Source: Spirochaetia bacterium
Lineage (GTDB): Bacteria > Spirochaetota > Leptospirae > Leptospirales > Leptonemataceae
Reading direction: 5' to 3'
Length of the DNA stretch: 5,641 nucleotides
NCBI GenBank assembly: GCA_016195395.1
Contig: JACPZR010000490.1
Location: forward strand, 1-5,641
Shown here: positions 5,469 through 5,641 of the stretch, piece after piece
Layout of the letters: each line of letters begins with the position of its first letter
Numbering within the stretch: position 1 is the first letter of the stretch
Translations under genes and position numbers: made by a program
The notes under the pieces: model-generated
The model's database searches: none
Seen by the model: only the letters and a program-made list of their open reading frames with translations
What the model was told of the DNA's origin: nothing

Positions 5469-5641
5469 TCCCTGCCCTTGTCACGGAAGAAGTCACTCCC
5501 AGCACCGCCGACCTTTGGAATGTGCACTATGCCCGCAGCCGCGCAGCGCAGAAATATCCGGATGAAAACCTGGTCAGACTTCTGAACTCCGTAAAACCGG
5601 GTCCCGCCTTCGATCTGGGCACAGGCAGCGGCCGCCACATC
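5465..5641 (+). CDS. SAM-dependent methyltransferase (5' part only)
   Basis: The first 59 codons are present and the rest lies beyond the right edge. The class I methyltransferase motif I appears as FDLGTGSGRH (residues about 49-58), the glycine-rich loop that binds S-adenosylmethionine. Before it come WNVHYARSR and KYPDENLVRLL, a WxxxYA ... YPxExLVR arrangement seen in small-molecule and sugar methyltransferases with a GSGRH motif I. The start ATG overlaps the ATP-grasp stop as ATGA (5465-5468) and has a perfect Shine-Dalgarno, so the two genes are almost certainly co-transcribed and translationally coupled. The acceptor substrate cannot be read from this fragment; linkage to the ligase suggests the two act on the same product. 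Confidence 0.85.
   Translation, partial: MIPALVTEEVTPSTADLWNVHYARSRAAQKYPDENLVRLLNSVKPGPAFDLGTGSGRHI

Noticed and set aside
1947..5536. A 13-bp repeat, gcactatgcccgc, at 1947-1959 and 5524-5536
   Set aside because: One copy is intergenic and the other lies in the methyltransferase coding sequence, where it encodes the family-like HYAR segment. A match of this length is not improbable by chance in 5.6 kb.

Overview
The window looks like chromosomal DNA of a flagellated, double-membraned bacterium, most likely a spirochaete and plausibly a moderately GC-rich member of the Leptospirales. Three things point there. The solitary rod gene encodes a FlgF whose N-terminus ([27 protein letters not shown]) resembles spirochaete FlgF. 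The left-hand secreted protein opens with a small 'RIYLRSGQAIDG' beta module that I associate with spirochaete envelope proteins. There is also a signal-peptide/outer-membrane style of protein. The assignment rests on recall of families, not on a search.

Layout, left to right: (1) a minus-strand pair made of an outer-membrane-type protein that runs off the left edge (signal peptide, small beta module, charged coiled coil, probable beta-barrel) and, upstream of it, an unrecognised alpha-helical, lower-GC hypothetical protein; (2) a 183-bp divergent intergenic region; (3) a plus-strand prokaryotic pentameric ligand-gated ion channel (Cys-loop superfamily, GLIC/ELIC type) of 365 aa, the most notable gene here; (4) a 78-bp convergent gap with no obvious intrinsic terminator; (5) a stand-alone minus-strand flgF; (6) a divergent upstream region with a FliA-like -10 motif and a 12-bp palindrome next to the flgF start; (7) a plus-strand ATP-grasp ligase translationally coupled (ATGA overlap, perfect Shine-Dalgarno) to a SAM-dependent methyltransferase that runs off the right edge.

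The genes do not form one obvious system. Three are envelope or surface related (OMP-type protein, channel, FlgF rod). The ATP-grasp/methyltransferase pair looks like the start of a small biosynthetic or modification operon whose substrate cannot be told from the sequence. The best leads are the channel's pore (acidic selectivity residue replaced by proline, Cys-loop cysteines absent, very weak signal peptide), the orphan flgF with its unusual start region, the ATP-grasp/methyltransferase couple, and a recurrent pattern of gene starts without a Shine-Dalgarno but with -10-like hexamers 6-8 nt upstream, suggestive of leaderless transcripts. No RNA genes, mobile elements or CRISPR arrays were seen, and no gene-free stretch exceeds 183 bp.
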